Position numbers and translations under genes: made by a program. A DNA stretch of 53,881 nucleotides from JAGQRJ01 sp041402045 (lineage in GTDB: Bacteria; Planctomycetota; J058): contig JAWKSZ010000060.1 in the NCBI GenBank assembly GCA_041402045.1, positions 1 to 53,881 on the forward strand, in the 5' to 3' direction. The notes beneath the pieces are model-generated. The model ran no database searches. It was not told the DNA's origin and saw only the letters and a program-made list of their open reading frames with translations. Positions 34,033 through 43,316 of this stretch are shown in pieces (position 1 is the stretch's first letter; the number at the start of each line of letters is the position of its first letter).

Positions 34033-35301
34033 TCACTCCCCGAGGAGCGCGCGCAGGGCCTCGGACAGCGGGCGTCCCTCCACCTCGGCCACCAGGCTGA
34101 CCTCGCTCAACGCGATCCGCTCGCCGCCTGCGGGGGCCCCGTCCAGGAGCCAGAGGGTCTCCACGTTGCCTCGGGCGTCGATCAGCGAGAGCCCGGCGGA
34201 GGCGAGCTTGCCCGTCGCGGGCTCGCCCCAGCGCACCTGGACCTGACCCAGCGCCGCCACCGTGGCCGAGACGTCGATCCCCGCTGGCGCCCCGTCTTCC
34301 CGGAGCCACCCGCCCTGTCCGAACACGAACGCGCGCTGGAGCTCCCCGCGGGTGACCTCCACCCGGACCACGTCCCGCGGCGAGCTCAGGGCCAGCGCGC
34401 GACGGATCAGCGCCTCGCGGGTGGCCTGCAGCAGGCGGTCGGCGGCCAGGGGCTCGACCTCGAGCACGCGGCCGCCCAGCGCCAGGAACCCCCGCCCGTC
34501 GCGGCTGCCCAGGCTCAGCTCGAGCGCGCCCCCCCCGGCCTCGAGCCGATACGTGGCTCCGCCGGTGGGCGCGTCCTCCGGCGCCAGGCCCACCACCCGC
34601 AGCCCCGCGAACCAACTCCAGAGGCTGCCCGCCGCCCGCGGGTCGACGGGGGTCGGGTCGTTGGCGAAGCGGAACGGCCCCGGGCGCAGGTCGTAGCCCT
34701 CGGGGCCCGCGCGCTGCACCCGCGCGATCGCGGCGGCCTCCAGGGGCACCGGCGGCGCGAACCAGCGCCGCGGGTCCGGCTCGAGCTCGCGGGTCACGAA
34801 GTCGGTGACCACGTAGACCCGCTGCTCGTCGGGGCGCCGCACGAACAGCCCGAGCTGGGAGGTGTCGAGGGCATACCCGACCTCGCGCACGTCCTCGGCC
34901 TCGATCCCGGTCACCTGCCCCACCAGGAGCTCCGCCAGGACCTCGGTCCCCGCGGCGAGGGTCACCCGGCGCGCGCCGGCGCCGGAGACGCCCCAGCCCT
35001 CACGGGGGGCGTCGCCGGCGACGCGTTCGCGGCGCCAGCCGGCGAGGCGCTCGATCAGCGCTCCGACCCCGGCGTGGGCGGGCAGCCCGCCCGCGGAGGC
35101 CACGACCCAGCCCTCGCCCTCGCGCTCGAGCACGACCCGCGCCTCGCCGCTGGCGAGCTCGACCCGGTCCACGCGCTCGGGGTCGAACTCGAGCAGCGCC
35201 CCCGGCGGCTCGTAGCGGGTCTGGGTCAGCGCCAGGAGCCCGCGCAGCGCGAGCAGGCTCAGCACCAGGCCGCCCCACACGATCACGCGCCGGGAGATCA
35301 C
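34033..35301 (-). CDS. DUF4340-type membrane-anchored protein of the ABC exporter operon
   Basis: 422 residues, GTG 35301 in a GTGA overlap with the upstream permease gene. The N-terminus has one membrane helix (IVWGGLVLSLLALRGLLAL), followed by an extracytoplasmic beta-rich region with repeated DRVELASGEARVVLEREG-like units. DUF4340 proteins regularly follow GldFG-like permeases; their job is unknown, presumably substrate binding or coupling. It is last of the three-gene operon and ends at a terminator shared with the convergent small gene. Confidence 0.8.
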   Translation of the reverse strand: MISRRVIVWGGLVLSLLALRGLLALTQTRYEPPGALLEFDPERVDRVELASGEARVVLEREGEGWVVASAGGLPAHAGVGALIERLAGWRRERVAGDAPREGWGVSGAGARRVTLAAGTEVLAELLVGQVTGIEAEDVREVGYALDTSQLGLFVRRPDEQRVYVVTDFVTRELEPDPRRWFAPPVPLEAAAIARVQRAGPEGYDLRPGPFRFANDPTPVDPRAAGSLWSWFAGLRVVGLAPEDAPTGGATYRLEAGGGALELSLGSRDGRGFLALGGRVLEVEPLAADRLLQATREALIRRALALSSPRDVVRVEVTRGELQRAFVFGQGGWLREDGAPAGIDVSATVAALGQVQVRWGEPATGKLASAGLSLIDARGNVETLWLLDGAPAGGERIALSEVSLVAEVEGRPLSEALRALLGE

Positions 35302-37628
35302 GCCGCCTCCCCCACCGCCGCCGCGAGGCGGTCGCGGCGACGCGCGGCCGCGCGCCCCCGGCGCAGGCGCACGAAGGCGATCCCGCCCAGCCCGCCCCCG
35401 AGCACCAGCAGCGGGAGCAGGACGACGTGCAGCACGTTCAGCGCGGCCTCGCGGTCGAAGCCGGCGAAGTCGCCGGCGTAGAGCGGCTGCGCGGTGCGCC
35501 GCCCGCGCACGCCGGCCAAGGAGCGGTCGAGGCTCCAGTCGACGAGGGCGGCCACCAGGGCCGCCCCCGCGCCGTGGGTCTGGTTCGCGTCGCGGGCGAA
35601 GTCCACGTCCCCGACCACCGCGACCACGGTCTCGACCTCGCCGTCCGGGGTCGGGGTCTGGAGCGGGTCGGCGCCCTCGCCGGTCCAGGCCGGCGCCGCG
35701 CGCCCGGCCCAGGCGCTGGGCAGCCGCCCGCGCACCGCGGCGGCGACGGTGACCGGCTGGAGCTCGGCGGGCGGCGTGGGCAGGCGCAGGGGGTGCGCGT
35801 CCCAGGACGGCCCCTCGATCGTCCACCCCGGTCCGCTGCGCACCAGGGTCGTGGCCCCGGGGGCGTCCTCGGCCAGCTCGACCGCCCCGGCGAAGAACAG
35901 GGTCTGCTCGCCCAGGCGCCCGACCACCGGGCTGTCCTGGTTGTGCTCGGGGGCGCAGCGCACGTAGTAGGGGTAGGGGTTCAGGATCCGCGAGCCGTCG
36001 GTGACGAAGGGCCACGTGCGCTCGCTGGGGCTCGCGGCCAGCGGCCCCACGCTCAGCCCCCACGCGGCCAGGGCCCGGTCCAGCGGCTGCTCAGGGAAGC
36101 GCCGGGCGAGGAACGAGCGCGGGTCGATCGTCCAGGACTCGTCGAGGAGCACCAGCCGCCCGCCGCGGGCCACGAACTGGTCGAGCTGGTAGCTCACGCG
36201 CTCGCTCGGGGGGAGCGGGGCCAGGAACACCAGGCAGCCGACCTCCTCGGGCACCGCGGGCAGGGCCTCGAGGTCGAGCTCCTGCAGCGGGTAGGACTGG
36301 CGCAGGAGGCCCTGGGCCTGCGCGAAGGTCTGGTTGCTGGTGCTGGCCCAGCCGACGCGCACCCGAGGCAGGATCAGGCGCTGCACGGCCACCGCCACGT
36401 CGTACTCCAGGTTCGGCCGGTGCAGCGCCAGCTCGAGCACCTCCCGCGGGCGGTCGCGGTAGTGGAACGAGACCCCGGCGAAGGCCTCGACCTGCTCCAT
36501 GCGGCCCTCGCCCTGCACGCGGTACACGATCTTCTGCACCCCGTCGCGCGCGGCCTGCTCGATCAAGCGCTTGCGCTCGCGCACGTCGAGGTGGCTGGCC
36601 TCGGGGTCGCGGAGCTCGAGCACGCCGTGGTCGCCGAGCTCGGCGGCGACGTCGCCCAGGAGGTCGAGCAGCTCGCGCACGTAGGGGCGCGTGGTCTCGG
36701 GCAGCGCGGAGGAGAGGTAGACCCGGATCGTGAGCCGGTCCTCGACCTGGCCCAGGACCTCCAGGGTCCGCGGGCTGAGGGAGTTGCTGCGCTCGAGGGT
36801 CGCGTCCAGGCGGCCGGCGAGCGCCGGGTGCGCGCCCAGGTGGATCGCGAGCAGGAGCGCGAGGCCCGAGAGCGCGGCGGCGAGGGCGGTCTCGGCGCTG
36901 CGCGGGCGGCGCTCGACCGCGAGCACGGTCCAGAACAGGGCCACCCCGCTCAGCGCCAGGAAGTAGACGACGTCTGGGAGCGCGATCACCCCGCGGGTGA
37001 GGTAGGCGTAGTGCTCGCCGACCCCCAGCGCGCTCAGCGCGCCCACCGCCCAGCCGGGGAGGACCTGGCCCAGGAGCGTGACCACCGCGGGGTCGCCGAG
37101 GGCGCCCAGGCTCACGCACGCCAGCGCGCCGACGACGAAGGCCACGACCTGGTTCGAGGTCAGGGCCGAGGCCAGGAGGCCCAGCGCGAGGTAGGTCCCG
37201 AGCAGGAGCCCGCCGCCCAGGAACCCGCACAGGATCTGGCCCAGGTCGAAGGGGCCCTGGTCGATCAGGCTCAGGGGGAAGGCCAGCCCCGCGAGCAGCG
37301 TCGCCGCGATCAGCCCCAGCCCGGCCAGATACTTGCCGAGCACGACCTCCCCCGGGAGCAGGGGCAGGGTGAACAACAGCTCGTAGGTCCCCTGGCGGCG
37401 CTCCTCGGCGAAGGCGCGCATGGCGGCGGCCGGCGCGAGGAACATGCCGGCGTAGCGCAGGCCGTGGAAGTAGTCGCGGAGGTCGGCCACGTCGCGGGTG
37501 AAGAACCCGTAGAGCCCGAGGAACCCGGTGACCGCGAGGAAGCTGGCCACGAACACGTAGGCCGTGGGCTGGCCGAAGGTCGCGGCGAGTTCGCGGCGCG
37601 CGACGGCGAGGACCCTACGCCTCTGCAC
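35298..37628 (-). CDS. Fused GldF-GldG-like ABC-2 permease and auxiliary protein
   Basis: 776 residues. The first 240 or so are an ABC-2 permease with six membrane helices and the family segment AMRAFAEERRQGTYELLFTL. The rest is a GldG-like extracytoplasmic domain (ABC_transp_aux type), including VEDRLTIRVYLSSALPE, then QFVARGGRLVLLDESW. A last membrane helix is near 740 (VLLPLLVLGGGLGGIAFVRL). In Flavobacterium gliding systems GldF and GldG are separate; fused forms are common in other phyla. GTG 37628 overlaps the ATPase stop by 14 nt. Cargo is unknown. Confidence 0.87.
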   Translation of the reverse strand: MQRRRVLAVARRELAATFGQPTAYVFVASFLAVTGFLGLYGFFTRDVADLRDYFHGLRYAGMFLAPAAAMRAFAEERRQGTYELLFTLPLLPGEVVLGKYLAGLGLIAATLLAGLAFPLSLIDQGPFDLGQILCGFLGGGLLLGTYLALGLLASALTSNQVVAFVVGALACVSLGALGDPAVVTLLGQVLPGWAVGALSALGVGEHYAYLTRGVIALPDVVYFLALSGVALFWTVLAVERRPRSAETALAAALSGLALLLAIHLGAHPALAGRLDATLERSNSLSPRTLEVLGQVEDRLTIRVYLSSALPETTRPYVRELLDLLGDVAAELGDHGVLELRDPEASHLDVRERKRLIEQAARDGVQKIVYRVQGEGRMEQVEAFAGVSFHYRDRPREVLELALHRPNLEYDVAVAVQRLILPRVRVGWASTSNQTFAQAQGLLRQSYPLQELDLEALPAVPEEVGCLVFLAPLPPSERVSYQLDQFVARGGRLVLLDESWTIDPRSFLARRFPEQPLDRALAAWGLSVGPLAASPSERTWPFVTDGSRILNPYPYYVRCAPEHNQDSPVVGRLGEQTLFFAGAVELAEDAPGATTLVRSGPGWTIEGPSWDAHPLRLPTPPAELQPVTVAAAVRGRLPSAWAGRAAPAWTGEGADPLQTPTPDGEVETVVAVVGDVDFARDANQTHGAGAALVAALVDWSLDRSLAGVRGRRTAQPLYAGDFAGFDREAALNVLHVVLLPLLVLGGGLGGIAFVRLRRGRAAARRRDRLAAAVGEAA

Positions 37629-38556
37629 GCGCGGCCTCCTCGCCCGGGGCGGTCAGGAGCTGGAACACGTCCTCGAGCCGCGCCTCCTGGGGGGCGAGCT
37701 CGAGCAGGGTCACCCCCGCGGTCTGGGCGAGCTGGCACACCGCGGCGGCCAGCGCGTCGCGCTGCTCGGGGGTCGGGGGCTCGAGGCGCAGGGCGTCGCC
37801 CTGGACCTCGAGCCTGGCGACCGCGTCCAGGGCCTCCAGGCGCTCGCGGAAGTCGGCGGGCGGGTCCTGCGCGCGCAGTCGATAGGCGCCGCCGGTCGCC
37901 CGCTGCTTGAGCGCGTCGACCTCGTCGTCGGCCACGAGCCGGCCCTGGTGGATCACGAGCACCCGCCGGCAGCTCGCCTCGACCTCCGACAGAATGTGCG
38001 AGCTGAAGAGCACCGTGCGCTCCTGGCCCAGCTCGCGCACGAGCCCGCGGACCTCGAGCACCTGGTTCGGGTCCAGGCCGTGGGTCGGCTCGTCCAGGAT
38101 CAGGACCGCCGGGTCGTGGAGCAGGGCCTGGGCGATCCCCACCCGCTGGCGGTAGCCCTTGGAGAGCTCGGCGATCGGGCGGCCCAGGACCTCGCCCAGC
38201 CTGCAGCGCTCGAGCACGTCCCCCACCGCCGCCCGGCGGTCCGCGACCCCGCGCACCCGGGCCACGAACTCGAGGAAGGGCTCGACGCGCATGTCGTCGT
38301 AGAGCGGCGTGTGCTCGGGGAGGTAGCCCACCCGCTCGCGCACCTGGAGGCTGTGGGTGGCGACGTCGAGGCCGGCGACCCGCACCGTGCCCTGGCTCGG
38401 CGGGGTGAACCCGGCCAGGACCTTGAGGGTCGTGCTCTTGCCCGCGCCGTTGGGGCCGAGGAAGCCCACGACCTCGCCCGCCCCGATCTGGAAGCTCAGC
38501 TCGCGCACCGCGAGGTAGTCGCCGTAGCGCTGGGACAGCCCCTGGACCTCGATCAC
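37615..38556 (-). CDS. ABC transporter ATPase, GldA-like
   Basis: 313 residues from the GTG at 38556 (an upstream GTG at 38577 is also possible). Walker A GPNGAGKST (Lys40), Q-loop region VGYLPEHTPLYDDMR, signature LSKGYRQRVGIAQAL, Walker B AVLILDEPTHGLDPNQ and the H-loop SSHILSEVEA are all intact. It energises the membrane complex formed by the next two genes. The family exports or organises surface components; the gliding role known in Bacteroidota need not apply here. It is the first gene of the operon. Confidence 0.92.
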   Translation of the reverse strand: MIEVQGLSQRYGDYLAVRELSFQIGAGEVVGFLGPNGAGKSTTLKVLAGFTPPSQGTVRVAGLDVATHSLQVRERVGYLPEHTPLYDDMRVEPFLEFVARVRGVADRRAAVGDVLERCRLGEVLGRPIAELSKGYRQRVGIAQALLHDPAVLILDEPTHGLDPNQVLEVRGLVRELGQERTVLFSSHILSEVEASCRRVLVIHQGRLVADDEVDALKQRATGGAYRLRAQDPPADFRERLEALDAVARLEVQGDALRLEPPTPEQRDALAAAVCQLAQTAGVTLLELAPQEARLEDVFQLLTAPGEEAARAEA

Positions 38557-38598
38557 GCGCCTACTGTAGCGGATCACCGGGCGCGGGCGAGCCCGCGC

Positions 38599-38808
38599 TC
38601 AATAGCAGGGCAGCCACCCGCGGGCGTGGAGCGCCTGGGCGACGCCCTCGCCGTCGGCGCGGTCGACGTCGAGGAACACGCGGAACCCGCCCTTGGGGTG
38701 CGGCTCGAGCGGCCGGGCCTGGACGAGCTCGAGCTCGGCCAGGACCCGCTCCAGCTCGGCCTGGCCGGGGCCTTCGTCGGCCGCGATCAGGCGCAGGTAG
38801 AGCGCCAC
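38599..38808 (-). CDS. Short hypothetical protein after proS
   Basis: 69 residues, GTG start. The sequence (MALYLRLIAADEGPGQAELE and so on) predicts a small alpha/beta fold such as an ACT-like or ferredoxin-like unit, with DPH-type charged loops and a C-terminal GWLPCY. No family is recognised. It starts 7 nt after the proS stop on the same strand, so it is probably co-transcribed. The GAGG only 2 nt before the GTG is close for a ribosome site; an alternative is coupling to proS. Confidence 0.55.
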   Translation of the reverse strand: MALYLRLIAADEGPGQAELERVLAELELVQARPLEPHPKGGFRVFLDVDRADGEGVAQALHARGWLPCY

Positions 38809-38815
38809 CTCGGGA

Positions 38816-40336
38816 TCAATACGCCTTGGCGAAGATCACCCGGCGCGCCGCGGGCTTGCCGGTGAACACGCAGGTCCCCGGGGGGTCGTCGGCGTCGAGG
38901 GGCATGCAGCGCGCGGTGAGCTTGTGCTCCTTGAGCACGGCCTGGACCTCGGGGCCCTCGATCGCGTAGGCCCGGGCGAAGCCGCCGTGGATCTCGGGCT
39001 TGTCCGCGTTCTGGGGGGTGAAGAACTTCAGCATGCTCTCGAGGTCGTCGAAGTCGTGGCTGTGCTCGTCGCGGTAGGCCAGCGCGCGCTGGAACAGCGC
39101 GTCCTGGATCTCCTGCAAGAGCTCGGCGACCTTCCCCACGAACTCGGCGCGGGGCACGCCCTGCTTGTCCTTGGGGCTCTTGTCGCGGCGGGCCATGAAC
39201 ACCGAGTCGTTGGCAATGTCCCGCGGCCCGACCTCGAGCCGGATCGGCACGCCGCGCTTGACGTGCTGCCACACCTTGTCGCCCCCGCGCAGGTCGCGGG
39301 TGTCGACCTCGACCCGGACCTTGCCGCCGGCGAACTCGACCTGGCGCAGCTCCTTGGCCAGGCTCTGGCAGTAGTCGAGGACCTGCTGCTCCTCCTCGGG
39401 CTTGCGCCAGATCGGGATCAGGACCACGTGCTGCGGCGCGAGCTTGGGCGGGAGCACCAGCCCGTCGTCGTCGGAGTGGGTCATGATCAAGGCGCCGATC
39501 AGCCGGGTCGAGACGCCCCAGGACGTGGTCCAGGCGAGCTGCTGTGTGCCGTCCTTGTCCTGGAACTGAATGTTCGCGGCCCGGGCGAAGTTCTGCCCGA
39601 GGAAGTGGCTGGTCCCTGCCTGCAGCGCCTTGCGGTCCTGCATCATGGCCTCGATCGCGTAGGTGTTGACCGCGCCGGGGAAGCGCTCGTCCGCGGTCTT
39701 CTCGCCCTTGATCACCGGCATGGCCATCCAGTTCTCGGCGAAGTCGGCGTAGACGTCGAGCATTTGCCGCGTCTCCTCCTGCGCCTCGGCCTGCGTCGCG
39801 TGGCAGGTGTGCCCCTCCTGCCAGAGGAACTCCGCCGTGCGCAGGAACAGCCGCGTGCGCATTTCCCAGCGCACGACGTTGGCCCACTGGTTGATCAGGA
39901 TCGGGAGGTCGCGATAGGACTGCACCCACTTGGCGTAGACCTCGCCAATGATCGTCTCGCTGGTCGGGCGCACCACCAGCGGCTCGGTCAGCTCGCCGGC
40001 GGGGACCAGGCCGCCGTCGGGGCCGGCCTCGAGCCGGTGGTGGGTGACCACCGCGCACTCCTTGGCGAAGCCCTCGACGTGCTGGGCCTCCTTCTCCAGG
40101 TAGCTCTTGGGAATGAACAGGGGGAAGTAGGCGTTGACGTGGCCCGTGTCCTTGAACATGCGGTCGAGCACGGCCTGCACGTTCTCCCAGATCGCGTAGC
40201 CCCACGGCTTGATCACCATGCAGCCGCGCACCGGCGACGCCTCGGCCAGCTCGGCGGCCTTGACCACCTGCTGATACCACTCGGGGTAGTCGTCGGCGCG
40301 CGCCGGCTCGATCGCGTTCTTGGGTTGCTTGGCCAC
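38816..40336 (-). CDS. proS: Prolyl-tRNA synthetase (type 3, short form)
   Basis: Charges tRNA-Pro. 506 residues from the GTG at 40336, which has GGAGG 5-6 nt upstream. Class II motif 2 region VVRPTSETIIGEVYAKWVQS, then NVVRWEMRTRLFLRTAEFLW; motif 3 region GVSTRLIGALIMTHSDDDGL. The anticodon-binding part has GVPIRLEVGPRDIAND. It has no inserted editing domain between motifs 2 and 3. The C-terminus carries a cysteine-containing extension ending RRVIFAKAY, as in the archaeal/eukaryote-like type 3 enzymes. The frame is open to 40381, but the start chosen has the ribosome site. Confidence 0.95.
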   Translation of the reverse strand: MAKQPKNAIEPARADDYPEWYQQVVKAAELAEASPVRGCMVIKPWGYAIWENVQAVLDRMFKDTGHVNAYFPLFIPKSYLEKEAQHVEGFAKECAVVTHHRLEAGPDGGLVPAGELTEPLVVRPTSETIIGEVYAKWVQSYRDLPILINQWANVVRWEMRTRLFLRTAEFLWQEGHTCHATQAEAQEETRQMLDVYADFAENWMAMPVIKGEKTADERFPGAVNTYAIEAMMQDRKALQAGTSHFLGQNFARAANIQFQDKDGTQQLAWTTSWGVSTRLIGALIMTHSDDDGLVLPPKLAPQHVVLIPIWRKPEEEQQVLDYCQSLAKELRQVEFAGGKVRVEVDTRDLRGGDKVWQHVKRGVPIRLEVGPRDIANDSVFMARRDKSPKDKQGVPRAEFVGKVAELLQEIQDALFQRALAYRDEHSHDFDDLESMLKFFTPQNADKPEIHGGFARAYAIEGPEVQAVLKEHKLTARCMPLDADDPPGTCVFTGKPAARRVIFAKAY

Positions 40337-40433
40337 GGGTCCTCCAGGGATCAGGAAGGACGCCCCACGCGCCGCTGTCACCCGATCGGGCGCGGATTCT
40401 AGCGTGGAGCCGGGGTCTGGCGAGCCCGGCGGT

Positions 40434-43109
40434 CTACTTGCCCCCCAGCGCGCGCTCGGCGTCGGCGTAGGCGCGGTCGAGGATCGGGAACACGTAGTTG
40501 GGCAGCGCCTCCTGGGCCTCGGACACCTGGAGCACGAGCTGCTTGAGCTCGGCCCAGCGCCCTTGGGCCCGCAGCACCCCGATCACGACCTCGAGGCTCA
40601 TGGCCCGCACCGCCGGAGCCTGCCCGCGGTCGTTCCAGCCGCTCAGCGCCAGGGTCAGCGCGCGCTCGTGGGCTCCCGCCTGGAGCAGGACCCGCGCGCG
40701 CAGGTGCGCGCCCAACTGCTCCGAGCGCGGGTCCTGCTCGAGGTCCGGGAGCAGGGCGCGCGCGCGCTGCGCCTCCCCCGAGAGGAACAGCGCCTCGGCC
40801 AGGAACCAGCGACTGCGCACGCGCTCGACGGGGACGCGCTCGACCTCGAGGGTCGCCTCGAGGGCGCGGGCGGCGCCGGGGAAGTCCTGCTGCTCGAGCC
40901 GGAGCAGGTAGCGGAAGAAGCGCACGTGGGGGGCGCCCGGGCGCAGGGCCTCGGCCTGGGTCAGGGCCTCCTCGACCGCGCCGTAGCGGTCCAAGTCGAG
41001 CAGGGCCTGGGCGCGGTAGAGCAACAGGCGGTAGCGCGCGCAGGAGCAGGGGCTCGCCTGGAGCAGGCGCTCGATCCGCGGCAGCCAGTCCTGTCCGGAG
41101 GACAGGCGCACCAAGCTCTCTTCCTCCAGCGCGGCCTCCCGCAGGGGGTGCCCCTCGGGGAGGTGCGCGGCGGCGGCGACGGCGCCGTCGTAGTCCTGAC
41201 CGACGAACAGCGCGCGCACCCGCGCGTGGACCGCCGGCTCTTCGTCCCCGGCGTCGGCGAGGACCTCGAGCGCGGCGCGGGGGTCCCCGGCCTGGAGCCG
41301 GAGCGCGGAGCGCAAGGGCAGCGCGTCGGGGCGCTCGGCCAGGAGCGCGTCGGCGTCGGCGAAGCGGTCGTCGAGGCCGAGCACCACCGCGGTGACCACG
41401 GTCTGTGTCGGGAGGTGCGGGGCGTCCTCGAGCCCCTGGGCGACCTGCCAGGGCAGGGCGTCCTGGGGCTGGTGTCGGAGCAGCTCGAAGGCCGCGGCGT
41501 GGGCCGGGTCCGAGGCGAGCTGCGCCAGGTAGCGCGCGGCCAGGGCCTCGCGGTCCTGCGAGGGGGTCGCGCTCGGCGTCTGCGGCGCGTCGACCTCGGC
41601 CAGGGCGTCGGCGCGCGCGCGGTAGGAGAGGGCCAGGCCGACCAGGGCCACGGCGGTCACCGCGCCCAGGATCAGGCGCCCGACGAGGCCGGGAGGGGAG
41701 CGCTGCGGGCCGCGCCCTCCGCCGGGCGCGGGGCGCGAGGGCCGCGGAGCGGCCAAGGCCTCGAGCGCGTCCGCGAGCGCGATCGCGCTGGGGAAGCGGG
41801 CTTGAGGCTCCTTCTCCAGGCAGCGCAGACAGATCGCCTCGAGCTGCGGGGGAATGCTCTCGCGCAGCTTGCGCGGGGGCACGGGGGCGTCGGTCAGGAC
41901 GCGGCGCATGACGTCCAGGGTCCCGCCCTGGAACGGGGGGCGGCCGAGCATGAGGTGGTAGAGCGTCGCGCCGAGGCCGTAGACGTCGGTCGCCGGGCCG
42001 AGCTGCTCGCGCTCGCCAGCAGCCTGCTCGGGGGCCATGTAGCTCGGGGTGCCCACGGCCTGGCCGGTGGCCGTGAGCGTGTTGGCGTCGCGCTCGCTGC
42101 GGGCCAGGCCGAAGTCGGTCAGCAGCGGCGCGCCGCTGCGCGAGTCGACGAGCACGTTGCTCGGCTTGACGTCGCGGTGGAGCACGCCCTCCTGGTGGCA
42201 AGCGTCGAGGGCCCGCGCGATCTGGGCGCAGAGCCGCGCCGCCTCCAGCGGCTCCAGGGGGCCCGTCTGCTTGAGCCGCTCGGCGAGGGACTCGCCCTCG
42301 ACGAGGTCCATGACCAGGTAGGGCTGCCCGCGCTCGGTGCCCGAGTCGAGCACGGACACGATCCCGGGGTGGCGCATGCGCGCGGTGGCGCGGGCCTCGC
42401 GCAGGAAGCGCTCCACGTCGCGCTGCTCGAGCTCGAGCCCGTCGCCTTGCACGACCTTGAGCGCGACCCGCCGCTCGAGCTGCGGGTCGAGGGCGCGGTA
42501 GACGACGCCCATGCCGCCGCGGGCGAGCTCGGCCTCGACCACGTAGCGCCCGTAGCGCTCGGGGCGCGGCCCCACGGGCTGGATCTCGTCGGAGCTCGCG
42601 GGGCGCGGGCCGCGGGCGGCGGCGGGGAGCACCGCGGTGTCGGGGAACGCCGCGCCCACGTCGGAGCCCGACACGCCGCGGGGGCCTGGCCCGCGATCGG
42701 GGGCGCGCGCGAGCTCGCCGCTGCCCGAGGTCCGGGCCACGTCGGAGCCGACCGCGGGGACGAGGCGCGTGCGCTCCATGAACGCCTGGACGTCGGAGCT
42801 CGGCGGGCGATTGACCGCGGCGCGGGCCAGGGCCAGGACGTCCGGGGTCAGGGCCTGGGCGACGGGGACGCTGGGGGCCACGTGGGTCTGGCTCCCGCTC
42901 ACGGCCTGGCGGTAGATCGGCGTCAGCGCGGCGACCGCGCGCGGGGCCAGGTAGCGCTCCTGGAGCAGGGTCAGGAGGTCGACGCGGTGACCGCGGCGCG
43001 CGAGCTCTTCGCGCACGGCGAGGGCCTCGCGCAGCTGGATCGGCGCCAGGTAACCCTGGGCCAGGGCCACCTGCACGACCTTCGCCTCCACGTCCAACGG
43101 GGGGTCCAC
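40434..43109 (-). CDS. Membrane Ser/Thr protein kinase with TPR-like extracytoplasmic domain
   Basis: 891 residues from the GTG at 43109. An N-terminal helical segment (about 1-65, VVQVALAQGYLAPIQLREAL) is also found in the larger kinase at 45901. Then a disordered linker and a complete PknB-type kinase domain (about 186-450): LARGGMGVVY, Lys218 in VALKVV, HRDVKPSN with Asp313, TDFGLA with Asp332 and YMAPEQ. One membrane helix (about 476-496, LILGAVTAVALVGLALSY) leads to about 390 residues of helical TPR-like repeats outside. All catalytic residues are present, so it should be active. Substrates and ligand are unknown. It lies immediately upstream of proS on the same strand, with a 97-nt gap. 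Confidence 0.88.
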   Translation of the reverse strand: MDPPLDVEAKVVQVALAQGYLAPIQLREALAVREELARRGHRVDLLTLLQERYLAPRAVAALTPIYRQAVSGSQTHVAPSVPVAQALTPDVLALARAAVNRPPSSDVQAFMERTRLVPAVGSDVARTSGSGELARAPDRGPGPRGVSGSDVGAAFPDTAVLPAAARGPRPASSDEIQPVGPRPERYGRYVVEAELARGGMGVVYRALDPQLERRVALKVVQGDGLELEQRDVERFLREARATARMRHPGIVSVLDSGTERGQPYLVMDLVEGESLAERLKQTGPLEPLEAARLCAQIARALDACHQEGVLHRDVKPSNVLVDSRSGAPLLTDFGLARSERDANTLTATGQAVGTPSYMAPEQAAGEREQLGPATDVYGLGATLYHLMLGRPPFQGGTLDVMRRVLTDAPVPPRKLRESIPPQLEAICLRCLEKEPQARFPSAIALADALEALAAPRPSRPAPGGGRGPQRSPPGLVGRLILGAVTAVALVGLALSYRARADALAEVDAPQTPSATPSQDREALAARYLAQLASDPAHAAAFELLRHQPQDALPWQVAQGLEDAPHLPTQTVVTAVVLGLDDRFADADALLAERPDALPLRSALRLQAGDPRAALEVLADAGDEEPAVHARVRALFVGQDYDGAVAAAAHLPEGHPLREAALEEESLVRLSSGQDWLPRIERLLQASPCSCARYRLLLYRAQALLDLDRYGAVEEALTQAEALRPGAPHVRFFRYLLRLEQQDFPGAARALEATLEVERVPVERVRSRWFLAEALFLSGEAQRARALLPDLEQDPRSEQLGAHLRARVLLQAGAHERALTLALSGWNDRGQAPAVRAMSLEVVIGVLRAQGRWAELKQLVLQVSEAQEALPNYVFPILDRAYADAERALGGK

Positions 43110-43316
43110 GGGTTCAGAGTAGCGGGCGCGTTCGGGCCAGGCAGCCGTTGGCGGAGGGGCCGCGCGCTGCGTCACAGGGGGATCAAGCACCTGGCCTGCC
43201 AGCGAGCATTGATCGAGGCTCCACGACTTAGCCCCTTCAAACGCCGAGGATGTCTCGCCATACTGCAAGACGACCGGGCTGCGGGGCGTCTTGGTCGCAG
43301 GAAGGAAGACATACGT

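Noticed and set aside
40320..43316. A 1000-codon plus-strand ORF opposite the kinase, continuous with the beta-propeller gene.
   Set aside because: It is the antisense shadow of a GC-rich kinase gene. The propeller has its own ribosome site and signal peptide at 43317.
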